From Methanosarcina barkeri MS (lineage in GTDB: Archaea; Halobacteriota; Methanosarcinia; Methanosarcinales; Methanosarcinaceae): a stretch of DNA of 64,000 nt. Below the pieces are notes generated by a model. The model was given only the letters and a program-made list of their open reading frames with translations, made no database searches and had not been told where the DNA came from. Each line of letters begins with the position of its first letter. Position 1 is the first letter of the stretch. A program made the position numbers and the translations under genes. This document shows positions 54,870 to 62,910 of the stretch, one piece after another. The stretch is from the NCBI RefSeq assembly GCF_000970025.1, contig NZ_CP009528.1:1227168-1291167 (forward strand). Direction: 5' to 3'.

Positions 54870-57478
54870 TCGTTCACCAACTTTTCAAATTCAGCTTTAA
54901 ATTCTTCTTCTCCCATTTTATCTCTCAACTCTAAGATAAGTTTAGAAGCCAGTTGACTATATGGGGACTTAAGAGATTCGAAAATTGAAAAAGCTTTTAT
55001 GTAAGCGTTGAGAGCAAAAACATATTCTCCCTTTGCTTCATAAATCACTCCTAACTGCCCCATTGTGCTTGCAATTCCGCTTTTGTCCCCCAGCTCTTTT
55101 GCAATTTTCAGTGACTTGTTATACTTTTTCACTGCTTCTTCGTAATTGCCCTGTTGCTGATGAATCATTCCGAGCTGGTGCAGTGTTTGTGCAATTCCAC
55201 TTTTATCTCCCAGCTCTTCTTTCATTTTCAGTGACTTGTTATACTTTTTCACTGCTTCTTCGTAATTGCCCTGCTGCTGATAAATCATTCCTATCTGGTG
55301 TAGTGTTTGTGCAATTCCGCTTTTGTTTCCTAGCTCTTCTTTAATTTTCAGTGACTGGTTATATTTTCCCATTGCTTCTTCGTAGTTGCCCTGATTCTGA
55401 TAAATCATTCCTATCTGGTGTAGTGTTTGTGCAATTTCGTTTTTATCCCCAAGCTCTTCTTTAATTTTCAGTGACTGGTTATATTTTCCCATTGCTTCTT
55501 CGTAGTTGCCCTGATTCTGATAAATCATTCCAATCTGGTGCAGTGTTATTGCAGTTCCGCGTTTGTCTCCAAGTTCTTCTTTCATTTTCAGTGACTGGTT
55601 ATACTTTTCCAAGGCTTCTTTATAGTTGCTCTGAAGGAAATGAACACTTCCAAGTTGATGTAGTGTTTGTGCAATTCCGCTTTTGTCCCCCAGCTCTTCT
55701 TTCATTTTCAGTGACTGGTTATACTTTTTCACTGCTTCTTCGTAGTTGCCCTGATCATAATAAATATTTCCAAGCTGGTGCAGTGTTATTGCAATTCTGC
55801 GTTTGTCCCCCAGCTCTTCTTTCAGTTTTAGAGACTTGTTATACTTTTTCACTGCTTCTTCATAGTTGCCCTGCTGATGATTAATAACTCCAAGCTGGTG
55901 TAGTGTTGTTGCAATTTCGCTTTTGTCTTCCATATCTTCAAATATTTTCAGAGCCTGCTTATACTTTTTCACTGCTTCTCCGTAATTTCCCTGAAGTAAA
56001 TGAACATTTCCAAGCTGATGCAGTGCTTGTGCAGTTCCGCGTTTGTCTCCAAGTTCTTCTGCAATTTTCAGTGACTGGTTATACTTATTCACTGCCTCTT
56101 TGTAGTTGCCCTGCTCCTGATGAATAATTCCAACTTCATGGAGTATAACTGCAACCCCCTTATTATTCCCCATTTCTTCATATTTATTTTTAATTTTGTT
56201 ACATATTTTTAATGCTGTTGTTAAGTCTCCAAGGCGATGGTAGATAGTTGCAAGGGTGTACTCGGCGTTTGTTTTCGTTTCTCCTAATGTCGTGTTAATA
56301 GAATCATTTAACAGATCCATTGCAAGTTTAATATGACCCCAGAGGATCAGATGATCGACTGTACTTTCTACAATTCGGGTTGCACTTTTGTAGTCTTCTG
56401 CTTGGAAGTAATAGTCGCGTGCTTTTAAATGATCCCATAGATTTCTATTCTGGGCAACTAGATTTTCGTAATATCTGGCAGCCCTGACGAGTAGCGTTTT
56501 TTTATCCAGTCCATCTTCTTTCAGTTTTTTGAGTGCGAAATCTTTTACAATTGTATGCTCTGAGTAAACACTCTTGTCATACTCCTGTTCTTTTGAAACC
56601 AGACCCCATTGGAGGAGTTTTTGTAGAGGTTCGCCGACAGCAGGACATTCATCTTTTTCATCTCCGACAATCCATGATAATGCTTCGATGGGAATGGCTT
56701 CTTCGAATATTGAAGCGCTGAGGAGCAATTTTATGGCGTCTTCGTCCAGTTTGGAAAATGACTTGTCTAGAAGGGTGAACTCAATAAGCTCTTTTTTCAA
56801 GGGTGACAGATCCAGCAGTAAATCATCTACTCTCTGAACAGCGGCATGTTTTGCAAACTGGCCTATTGTCCAGGGGTGGCCGCCTATAACATCATATATT
56901 TCCTTTTTCTTCTGAATTCCCAGATCTGCCAGTTCAGTAAAATTGTTCATAAGCCAGTTTGTCTGAGGGAAATGGAGTTCGGGAAGGGAAATGTGTTCGA
57001 TTCCGGAAGCAAGCCTGCCATCAAGAGGATCGAAATCATAGCGGGTTGTTATGAGGAATTTTGTGTTTCTGGTTGTATTGTTAAGGAGATGCTGGATGAA
57101 CGCTTTAAGTTCAAGGTTTTCTATGCCGTTTCTTTCTTCATTCAGACAATCTTCAAAGTTATCGAAAATGACCAGAAATCTTATCTGGTTTAGTATGTTT
57201 ACCAGCAAAGAAGTTTTAACTTCAAGGGGAACCTGCTGGTTCAGAATCTGGTTCAATTCTGGCCTTCCTTTCATCAGCAAAAAACTATTGAACTTGTTCA
57301 GGATATCTTCCGGCCTGGTTGTGGGAGTAAATTTGATCCCCAGAGTGCCTTCGAAGTAATAGCCCATTTTCAACGCGAATCGAGTTGCAAGTACGGTTTT
57401 TCCAATTCCTCCAAAGCCGTGAATAATTGCAGCCCGTTTTACATCTGACTTGAAACCTTTTTCAAGAAGTCTGAGTTC
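54866..57478 (-). CDS. STAND-type NTPase with TPR array (C-terminal part of a split CHAT-STAND-TPR gene)
   Basis: The frame opens at the frameshift (57479) and reads LLEKGFKSDVKRAAIIHG, Walker A GFGGIGKT (57395-57418), Walker B FLVIFDNFED, then FLITTRYDFDPL and LSGxHPWTIGQFAKHAA-type NB-ARC/NACHT features and a winged-helix region. Eleven TPR units follow (about residues 360-820), nine of 40 aa with consensus GNYEEAVKKYNQSLKMKEEL. A start inside this frame (TTG at 57373) would lack the P-loop, so the piece is not a natural independent gene. Such proteins bind a trigger with the repeats, oligomerise with ATP, and activate the N-terminal effector, here the CHAT protease encoded upstream. Confidence 0.85.
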   Translation of the reverse strand, partial: ELRLLEKGFKSDVKRAAIIHGFGGIGKTVLATRFALKMGYYFEGTLGIKFTPTTRPEDILNKFNSFLLMKGRPELNQILNQQVPLEVKTSLLVNILNQIRFLVIFDNFEDCLNEERNGIENLELKAFIQHLLNNTTRNTKFLITTRYDFDPLDGRLASGIEHISLPELHFPQTNWLMNNFTELADLGIQKKKEIYDVIGGHPWTIGQFAKHAAVQRVDDLLLDLSPLKKELIEFTLLDKSFSKLDEDAIKLLLSASIFEEAIPIEALSWIVGDEKDECPAVGEPLQKLLQWGLVSKEQEYDKSVYSEHTIVKDFALKKLKEDGLDKKTLLVRAARYYENLVAQNRNLWDHLKARDYYFQAEDYKSATRIVESTVDHLILWGHIKLAMDLLNDSINTTLGETKTNAEYTLATIYHRLGDLTTALKICNKIKNKYEEMGNNKGVAVILHEVGIIHQEQGNYKEAVNKYNQSLKIAEELGDKRGTAQALHQLGNVHLLQGNYGEAVKKYKQALKIFEDMEDKSEIATTLHQLGVINHQQGNYEEAVKKYNKSLKLKEELGDKRRIAITLHQLGNIYYDQGNYEEAVKKYNQSLKMKEELGDKSGIAQTLHQLGSVHFLQSNYKEALEKYNQSLKMKEELGDKRGTAITLHQIGMIYQNQGNYEEAMGKYNQSLKIKEELGDKNEIAQTLHQIGMIYQNQGNYEEAMGKYNQSLKIKEELGNKSGIAQTLHQIGMIYQQQGNYEEAVKKYNKSLKMKEELGDKSGIAQTLHQLGMIHQQQGNYEEAVKKYNKSLKIAKELGDKSGIASTMGQLGVIYEAKGEYVFALNAYIKAFSIFESLKSPYSQLASKLILELRDKMGEEEFKAEFEKLVNE
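55050..56150 (-). repeat. 120-bp tandem repeats encoding 40-aa TPR units
   Basis: About nine consecutive units with a 120-bp period. Two neighbouring units (about 55351-55530) are almost identical at the DNA level, which shows recent duplication or gene conversion in the sensor part. Confidence 0.9.
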
Positions 57479-58710
57479 TTTTTTCTGGCAACAAAACCTT
57501 TTTCCATTACCTGTAAATCCGGCATCATCATAGGTTTGAAAACGAATTCAGAAGGTTCCGGTTTTAAATTGCCCACATTAACGCAGTCGCAGTCTGAAAG
57601 ATACAGTACAGGAGTTGCAAAATCAAGGCCATTACCGTTTTCTAAATTCTTCATCACGAGTCTTGCTTCTTTTAAAGCAAGGTCAACAGGTTTTCCGCTT
57701 GCAATTGCTCTGTAAAAATTGTACGCAAACTTTATGGCGACGTCATCAAGTACAGAATACTGCATTGCTACTACAGCAGGAATTCCTTTTTTGGAAAGCA
57801 TACTGGCCAGATCATCAAAAGCTTCTTTATTCGAGCCTTTGGCTGATTCGCAGGAACTGAGCATCACAAGCCGGATACCTCGTTCGGAAAAAAGGTCGGA
57901 AAGAGTTTTGTTGTCAATAAGCCTTGCTTTCTGGTCTTCGTTTTCAAAAACAAGATGACCTTTGCCATCTATGCTGATCCCGTGACCTGTGAAATGGATA
58001 ATATGATAATCTTGTTCGTTCAGGTAGCCTTCGACGTTTTCAAAGGTTGCATCTTCAGTAAAATCCACTTTTATTTTCTGATCTCTTTGAAGTTTGTCCA
58101 CGGCTTCAAGGATAATTTCCTGTTCTTTTTCCGTGTTCAAAGGAGAAATCCTGGGGTCATCAGGACCGGAAATTATTACCAGCATTCTGAGTACGGAATC
58201 AAGGGGTTCAAGCTTTTTCTTCTTCACGCCTGCCGGTAGCCTTGAAATAAGGATGTTTCTTCTTCGAATCAGAAAATCTTCGTCGTCATAGAGGTATTCC
58301 CAGGGCAGCGCTGAAATTTCCGGAACATCTTCACCAAACCGGAGTGAAATCCTGAGTCCACTGCCATTATCTTGAACTTCCTTTATGGATTTGTTGAAAT
58401 ACTCCCCGAGTTGACCGGAAAATACCTTGCTGTAAAGCATTTTCCCAAATTCGATATGTGGCTCTTCTCTATCCTTTTCTTCCTGTGCCTCTGCATTTTC
58501 TTTATGTTTCTTTGGTTCTTCAGGACTTTCGGTAACTTTTTTCTCTATACTTTTAAGCATCTGAGAGAGTTTCAGGTCTTGCCTGAGTTCAAAATCATTG
58601 CTTGCTACAACATTCCCATCCTCCAGAATTGAGGCACGATATATATATGGAGATGCTTCGGGGGATCGGGTAATCTGAAAATCGAGAGAAGAGTATTCCA
58701 AAAAGATCAC
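57439..58710 (-). CDS. CHAT-domain caspase-like protease (N-terminal part of a split CHAT-STAND-TPR gene)
   Basis: A 423-aa frame from GTG at 58710. A beta-rich N-terminal region and an acidic/Lys linker are followed by a CHAT domain with the catalytic His in IIHFTGHGISIDGKGH and the Cys in VMLSSCESAKGS, then YNFYRAIASGKPVDLALKEA and FATPVLYL. CHAT is the caspase/separase fold fused to TPR or STAND modules. The frame ends at 57439 after FLKKVSSQM. At the A6 tract 57479-57484, one extra A would give KKELRLLEKGFKSD and join it to the STAND-TPR frame, making one protein of about 1,281 aa. As it stands, protease and P-loop are uncoupled. Confidence 0.88.
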   Translation of the reverse strand: MIFLEYSSLDFQITRSPEASPYIYRASILEDGNVVASNDFELRQDLKLSQMLKSIEKKVTESPEEPKKHKENAEAQEEKDREEPHIEFGKMLYSKVFSGQLGEYFNKSIKEVQDNGSGLRISLRFGEDVPEISALPWEYLYDDEDFLIRRRNILISRLPAGVKKKKLEPLDSVLRMLVIISGPDDPRISPLNTEKEQEIILEAVDKLQRDQKIKVDFTEDATFENVEGYLNEQDYHIIHFTGHGISIDGKGHLVFENEDQKARLIDNKTLSDLFSERGIRLVMLSSCESAKGSNKEAFDDLASMLSKKGIPAVVAMQYSVLDDVAIKFAYNFYRAIASGKPVDLALKEARLVMKNLENGNGLDFATPVLYLSDCDCVNVGNLKPEPSEFVFKPMMMPDLQVMEKGFVARKKNSDFLKKVSSQM

Positions 58711-59068
58711 CGATCACTATTTGGGCTTCATAATTAATAAATTTAAAGTGTATATATCAATAAAAATAATATTTAAGACTTAAAAATGTGATTTAAAACA
58801 GAAATCCCAGCTTTAAAGGTATCAGGACTCTCAATAAAACTCACGAGAATTCAAACCGATTTTGATTCAAGTTGACGTAAAAAGAAAAAGTAGGCAATCA
58901 AAAATTCATGTTTTAATCCCTTAAAAAACTCATTGAAAACATGAAAATTAGGTTTATTAGTCTCATACTTAAATGGCAAGAGCTTACAATATAAAACTGG
59001 AAAGGGCAATTTTTCAAATCTTTCAAATCTTTCAAATTTCCAATTTTTCAATTTAATTTTGGGAAAAG
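58711..59068. other. Noncoding spacer upstream of the CHAT gene
   Basis: AT-rich promoter region. Tandem TTTCAAATC (three to four copies) at 59008-59040. No gene was seen. Confidence 0.45.
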
Positions 59069-59090
59069 CCGGTCGTGTCTGCACGACCGG
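59069..59090 (-). terminator. Hairpin terminator of the ThyX-like gene
   Basis: Perfect 9-bp stem CCGGTCGTG/CACGACCGG with a 4-nt loop. Read leftwards it is followed by CTTTTCC. It lies about 75 bp beyond the stop at 59163. Confidence 0.65.
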
Positions 59091-59162
59091 TGAGAGCCTG
59101 GGGTTCTGAAATCGATTTATTCACAAAGGGGTTTCTGAAAAGATATTTCCGGTTTTACCCCT

Positions 59163-59807
59163 TTACTCTTTCTTTTCCAGGCAGATGAGCTCTTCGGCGT
59201 ACGGCAGCGTCTCTTTTATCCAGGCGCAAAACTCTATCCACTCATCAAGCTTGTGATTGCGGCGCTGGAAGTAAATGTTTCTGAGCTCAGCGTAATTGGT
59301 TATAACGGTCCTTTTCTGCAAAAACGCGCTCGGCAGATCCTGGACGAGTTCCCTGAAAATCGCTTTCCGGTATGCGTTGTCCTCTTCACTATCCCCCTCG
59401 CGGGATTTGTAGGCTTTGATAAGGTCGTTCAGGTGTCGGATCTGGTCGTTCCTGTAATCTGTCAGGGTATCAAATGAAAAATCGTGAGGAGCAAGCTCCC
59501 TGCTGGTCAGCTTGTGCATCGTTGAAGTGGAGTTCTTTTCTGCGAATTTGTAAGTATCAAACTCTTTCCACCAGTAGAGAGGGGCTGTTAGGTCAAAACA
59601 GACTGTAATGAACCTTAAAAATTTGCCGTGCTCGTTCCCTGCAAGGGTCAGGCGCTGGGCCAGGTTCAGGTCCTTTTCCCCGAGCGTGCAGTTTCCTGCC
59701 TCATCAGGCTTACTGCTGTCCATAAGGTGCCAGGAATTCATAGGGTTCCGCATGCCGAGAATGGCATAGTAGATATTGTATGTACCGTGTAATTTCATCT
59801 TAATCAT
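59163..59807 (-). CDS. ThyX-like (FAD-dependent thymidylate synthase fold) protein
   Basis: A 214-aa protein from ATG at 59807 (GAGG 7 nt upstream; a TTG at 59840 is less likely). The layout recalls ThyX: LTLAGNEHGKFLRFITVCFD, then a central helix-loop with KFAEKNSTSTMHKL where ThyX has its flavin/nucleotide motif, and a C-terminal ELRNIYFQRRNHKLDEWIEF matching the ThyX NLRxLxxFxxxR region. The canonical RHRxxSxNxxSxRY motif is not preserved (WWKEFDTYKFAEKNS instead), so classical thymidylate synthase activity is doubtful. It may be a divergent, phage-like ThyX relative. Confidence 0.55.
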   Translation of the reverse strand: MIKMKLHGTYNIYYAILGMRNPMNSWHLMDSSKPDEAGNCTLGEKDLNLAQRLTLAGNEHGKFLRFITVCFDLTAPLYWWKEFDTYKFAEKNSTSTMHKLTSRELAPHDFSFDTLTDYRNDQIRHLNDLIKAYKSREGDSEEDNAYRKAIFRELVQDLPSAFLQKRTVITNYAELRNIYFQRRNHKLDEWIEFCAWIKETLPYAEELICLEKKE

Positions 59808-59840
59808 AAAAGCGCCTCTTAAACCCATTACGATAAACAA

Positions 59841-60687
59841 TTTATAAATCTGTTTTTGTAAGTTATTGTAAATGATTCATCAATCGAGGTAATAAACAAT
59901 TTATAAACCTATCCATGGCAGATAAACTAATTCGTGTAAATGGACTGATTTTAAACAAATGAACTGGTTTTAAACAAGTTGACTGATCTTAAAAAGCTAC
60001 TTGGTTTAAAAAAACTAACTGTTTTTAAAAAAACTGACCAATGTTAAAAACTGAACACTGAATCCATGGGTCTGATTAGTAGCCATCGTTTTCTGAGGGG
60101 AAATTATTTAAGAAAAATAAACGCCTTTTTAACTCATGCTTTATCCTTTCAAGTATAACCTTTCTGCAACTTCCGGATATTTCTATTTGACAATGAGTAG
60201 TAACATTGTATATTATCAGTATGAGCCTGTTAGCGTGAAAAAACTTGTAATTCCATTAAATCAGAAGCCAGAAACCTTACCTTAAAGTTAACAGTTCTAA
60301 TCTTGATACAACGTATTGATACAATGTTTTGGGACAAAACTTCGAGCTATTTCTTCAAGCTCTTTATGGTCTATTATAAAAATAGTTGTTGCTGAAATCA
60401 CATTCAAGCTTGATCACATTCAGGCTTGATATTTTCCGATTTTTTAAAGTTTTTAATAATAAGGATAAATTGTTCGGCTGTTTTTATTTATTATCTAGCT
60501 ATATACATTTATGCTCTTAAGTGGAATAAATTTTGGCTCATTATGTTAACAATATGGATGCGTTGTCCAGATAATTTTAAAAATTAATTCTTAAAACTGG
60601 CAAGAGATGTTTGCACTTACAGATTTAAAAAATCAACCGTATAAAAAAAATCAACCGTATAATATTGAAAGTAATGGAAGACCAAAC
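59841..60687. other. Noncoding spacer with degenerate 20-bp repeats
   Basis: Imperfect repeats of ACTGATTTTAAACAAATGA (period about 20) fill 59935-60058. The rest is AT-rich. An in-frame stretch upstream of 60688 (from 60607, with a doubled AAAAAATCAACCGTATA) lies before the ribosome site of the thioredoxin gene and is not expected to be translated. Confidence 0.6.
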
Positions 60688-61209
60688 ATGAAGAAATCAG
60701 TTATATTACTGATCTTGCTTGTATTAGCACTCTTTACGGCTGGATGTGATGAAAAAACTCCAACAAATTCAACAAATTCAGAGGCAAACATGGAGAACAG
60801 TGTTGTGGCTATAACCCAACTGGAGCAGGTAAACACATCCCTTCAGAAAACTCCCGTCTTTGTGAAGATAGGATCTAGATGGTGTCCAGAGTGCCGGTCT
60901 TTGAAGCCCGTTCTTGATAAATTAGCGGTAGAATACCAGGGAAAAGCAACTATTGCTGCCATAGATGCAGACAAAAACCTAGAACTTGCAGAATATTTCG
61001 AAGTAGAATTTATTCCTGACTCTTTTGTGATTGTGGGCATTGAAAATGGAACATATGTCTATATGCAGGAGAATGGGAATGTCAGCACAGACAGATCTAA
61101 AGCCAGGTTTATTGGACGAAATGAGACTGACGAAGAAATGTTTAAAAAAGTTCTGGATTTTGCCCTTATTCAACAGGAAAAAACAGAAGCAAATGAAACG
61201 AAACATTAA
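60688..61209 (+). CDS. Thioredoxin-fold lipoprotein
   Basis: A 173-aa protein from ATG at 60688, preceded by GGAAG. Signal peptide KKSVILLILLVLALFTAGC with lipobox (TAGC) and a Thr/Asn/Ser-rich tether; then a thioredoxin domain with VFVKIGSRWCPECRSLKPVL (active site WCPEC), AAIDADKNLELAEYFEVEFI and the cis-Pro region IPDSFVIV. It is anchored outside the membrane and likely exchanges disulfides in envelope proteins. The following gene encodes a small CPVC membrane protein, possibly a partner. Confidence 0.88.
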   Translation: MKKSVILLILLVLALFTAGCDEKTPTNSTNSEANMENSVVAITQLEQVNTSLQKTPVFVKIGSRWCPECRSLKPVLDKLAVEYQGKATIAAIDADKNLELAEYFEVEFIPDSFVIVGIENGTYVYMQENGNVSTDRSKARFIGRNETDEEMFKKVLDFALIQQEKTEANETKH

Positions 61210-61306
61210 CTAATAGATTTAATCTCAACGTTTGGATATAAATCGAAAACTAAAGCTAAGGTAAAATTAAGGTTCCGAATATAAATCAAAGAGCAAGAGG
61301 ATAATT

Positions 61307-61540
61307 ATGGTTTGCCCAGTGTGTGTAGTTGGAGGAATCGGATTTGTTCTCAGTCGAGTTTTTGGGCTTCCTGATGTTTGTGTTTCTTTCGTGGTCGGGA
61401 TGCTGGCGACTTCGATGTCTTACTGGGTAAATCATATCATGGCAAAAAGATGGAGAAAAGTGAAAGGTCAACTTGTAGCACTCAATCTTCTGTTAGGGAT
61501 TATGTTTTTATACTCTTTAAAAATGATAGGATTGTGGTAA
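61307..61540 (+). CDS. Small membrane protein with CPVC motif
   Basis: A 77-aa protein after GAGGATAATT. It begins MVCPVCVVGG, a CxxC pair, and has two or three hydrophobic segments (GGIGFVLSRVFG; VSFVVGMLATSMSYWVNHI; LVALNLLLGIMFLYSLKMIG) with a basic loop KRWRKVKG. It lies 97 bp after the thioredoxin lipoprotein on the same strand. The CxxC at the membrane edge could relay electrons to the thioredoxin, but the sequence alone does not prove this. Confidence 0.65.
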   Translation: MVCPVCVVGGIGFVLSRVFGLPDVCVSFVVGMLATSMSYWVNHIMAKRWRKVKGQLVALNLLLGIMFLYSLKMIGLW

Positions 61541-61663
61541 AGTATAAGAGGAGTACTATTTAATACTCTATTCAATTATTTTAGTTATAATCCAATTTTT
61601 CTCAGTAAAACTTCGTTCTTTTATAATTTTTATATAATCCATTTTCGGTCGTGCTGCAACTGT

Positions 61664-61800
61664 TGACCTGCAACCGTTAACCTGTAATCATTGCGCCGGT
61701 TGACCACGCAGAGATGGTTTGGGGACAAGACTATCAAACTCAAATGGTTTTCGTTTTTCGCTCAAGTCTTTTTTTGAAAAGCTTAGGGGTAAGTCTTTAT
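61664..61800. repeat. Dispersed noncoding repeat, copy C
   Basis: Same module order as copy B: TTGCGCCGGTTGACCACGC, GGTTTGGGGACAAGA, ATCAAACTCAAATGG, then TTTTTCGCTCAAG and a hairpin-like T/A tract. Part of the 61541-62139 spacer. Confidence 0.7.
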
Positions 61801-61891
61801 TAAAAAGGAGTGTAACCACGTCATCCGCATGGCCCAAAAAATTAAGAAAGATCAAACATCCTGAGCTCATTAAAAATATAGCCTTTCTTAT

Positions 61892-62027
61892 CCATAATTC
61901 AGCCCGCTTGAGCGAACGGAGTGAACGAAAAGGGCACCGTCCTCCGAGACGGTTAATTACTCTAGCCCATAATTCAGCCCTCTTGAGCAAACGAAGTGAG
62001 CGAAAAGGGCACCGTCCTCCCGAGACG
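61892..62027. repeat. 75-bp direct repeat, two copies
   Basis: CCATAATTCAGCCCGCTTGA through AAAAGGGCACCGTCCTCCGA occurs twice (61892-61951 and 61967-62027). The units hold AACGGAGTGAACG / AACGAAGTGAGCG and a G/C-rich end, unlike the surrounding AT-rich DNA. They lie just upstream of the cyclophilin gene; noncoding. Confidence 0.85.
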
Positions 62028-62139
62028 GGACTCGGGCATCGAAGCATTTACATGTAAGGTGAACATAGAGTGCACAAAAAGCCGACAAAAAGATAGGCGA
62101 AAATAAAAATAAAACTGAATGACTGGCAGAGGAAAAGCA

Positions 62140-62607
62140 ATGGCTGTATGGAAAGGAAAGAAAGTGGTTCTGAATACCACTATGGGCGATATAACAATCG
62201 AGCTCTTTGAAGACATGCCGATTACGGCAGGAAATTTCGCAAAACTCGTGGATAAAGGCTTCTACGATGGAGTTGTTTTCCACAGAGTGATCGACAAATT
62301 TATGATCCAGGGTGGAGACCCGACAGGTACAGGCATGGGGGGGCCAGGTTATGAGATCCCGGATGAGTTTACGAATCATAATCGCAATGACAGGGGCACT
62401 CTATCCATGGCAAACGCAGGCCCTAACACAGGCGGCAGCCAGTTCTTTATCAACCTTGTGAACAATAATTATCTCGACAAGATGCACCCTGTCTTCGGAA
62501 AGGTAGTGGATGGCATGGATGTTGTGGATTCTATAGGAAAAGTGAAAACTGACCGCCAGGACCGCCCGAAAACCGAAGTTAAAATTATAAAGGCTGAGCT
62601 GGTCTGA
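62140..62607 (+). CDS. Cyclophilin-type peptidyl-prolyl cis-trans isomerase
   Basis: A 155-aa cytosolic foldase: [20 protein letters not shown] (catalytic Arg), [19 protein letters not shown] (substrate loop) and a C-terminal beta strand. It speeds rotation of Xaa-Pro bonds. ATG at 62140 follows AGAGGA; an earlier ATG at 62119 in the same frame lies before that site. It has the usual length of prokaryotic cyclophilin A. Confidence 0.95.
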   Translation: MAVWKGKKVVLNTTMGDITIELFEDMPITAGNFAKLVDKGFYDGVVFHRVIDKFMIQGGDPTGTGMGGPGYEIPDEFTNHNRNDRGTLSMANAGPNTGGSQFFINLVNNNYLDKMHPVFGKVVDGMDVVDSIGKVKTDRQDRPKTEVKIIKAELV

Positions 62608-62696
62608 AACTTCTTATACTTAGGGACAACTCTTGCTTTTTATTTTTCCTATCTTTCTAGCTTTCTATTTTTTATACATTCTGCTTTTTATTTCTA

Positions 62697-62834
62697 TTTT
62701 TGACTATTATTTTTTGTCATCATTTTGACCATCATTTTGACCATCATTTTTGGTCACAATTTCTGATCACTATTTCTAATCACTATTTCTAATCACTATT
62801 TCTAATCACTATTTCTAATCACTATTTCTAATCA
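62697..62834. repeat. 13-bp tandem repeats upstream of the RNR gene
   Basis: Copies of ATCATTTTGACC (62716-62750) pass into five or six perfect copies of TCACTATTTCTAA (62766-62834). This is the only notable feature of the 62608-62910 spacer. Confidence 0.9.
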
Positions 62835-62910
62835 TATTTTCGGATACAATGATAAAAAAGCCCGCCTAATAAGAATATAATTTCTTTTATCGGAGACTGA
62901 AGCCTGTTGA

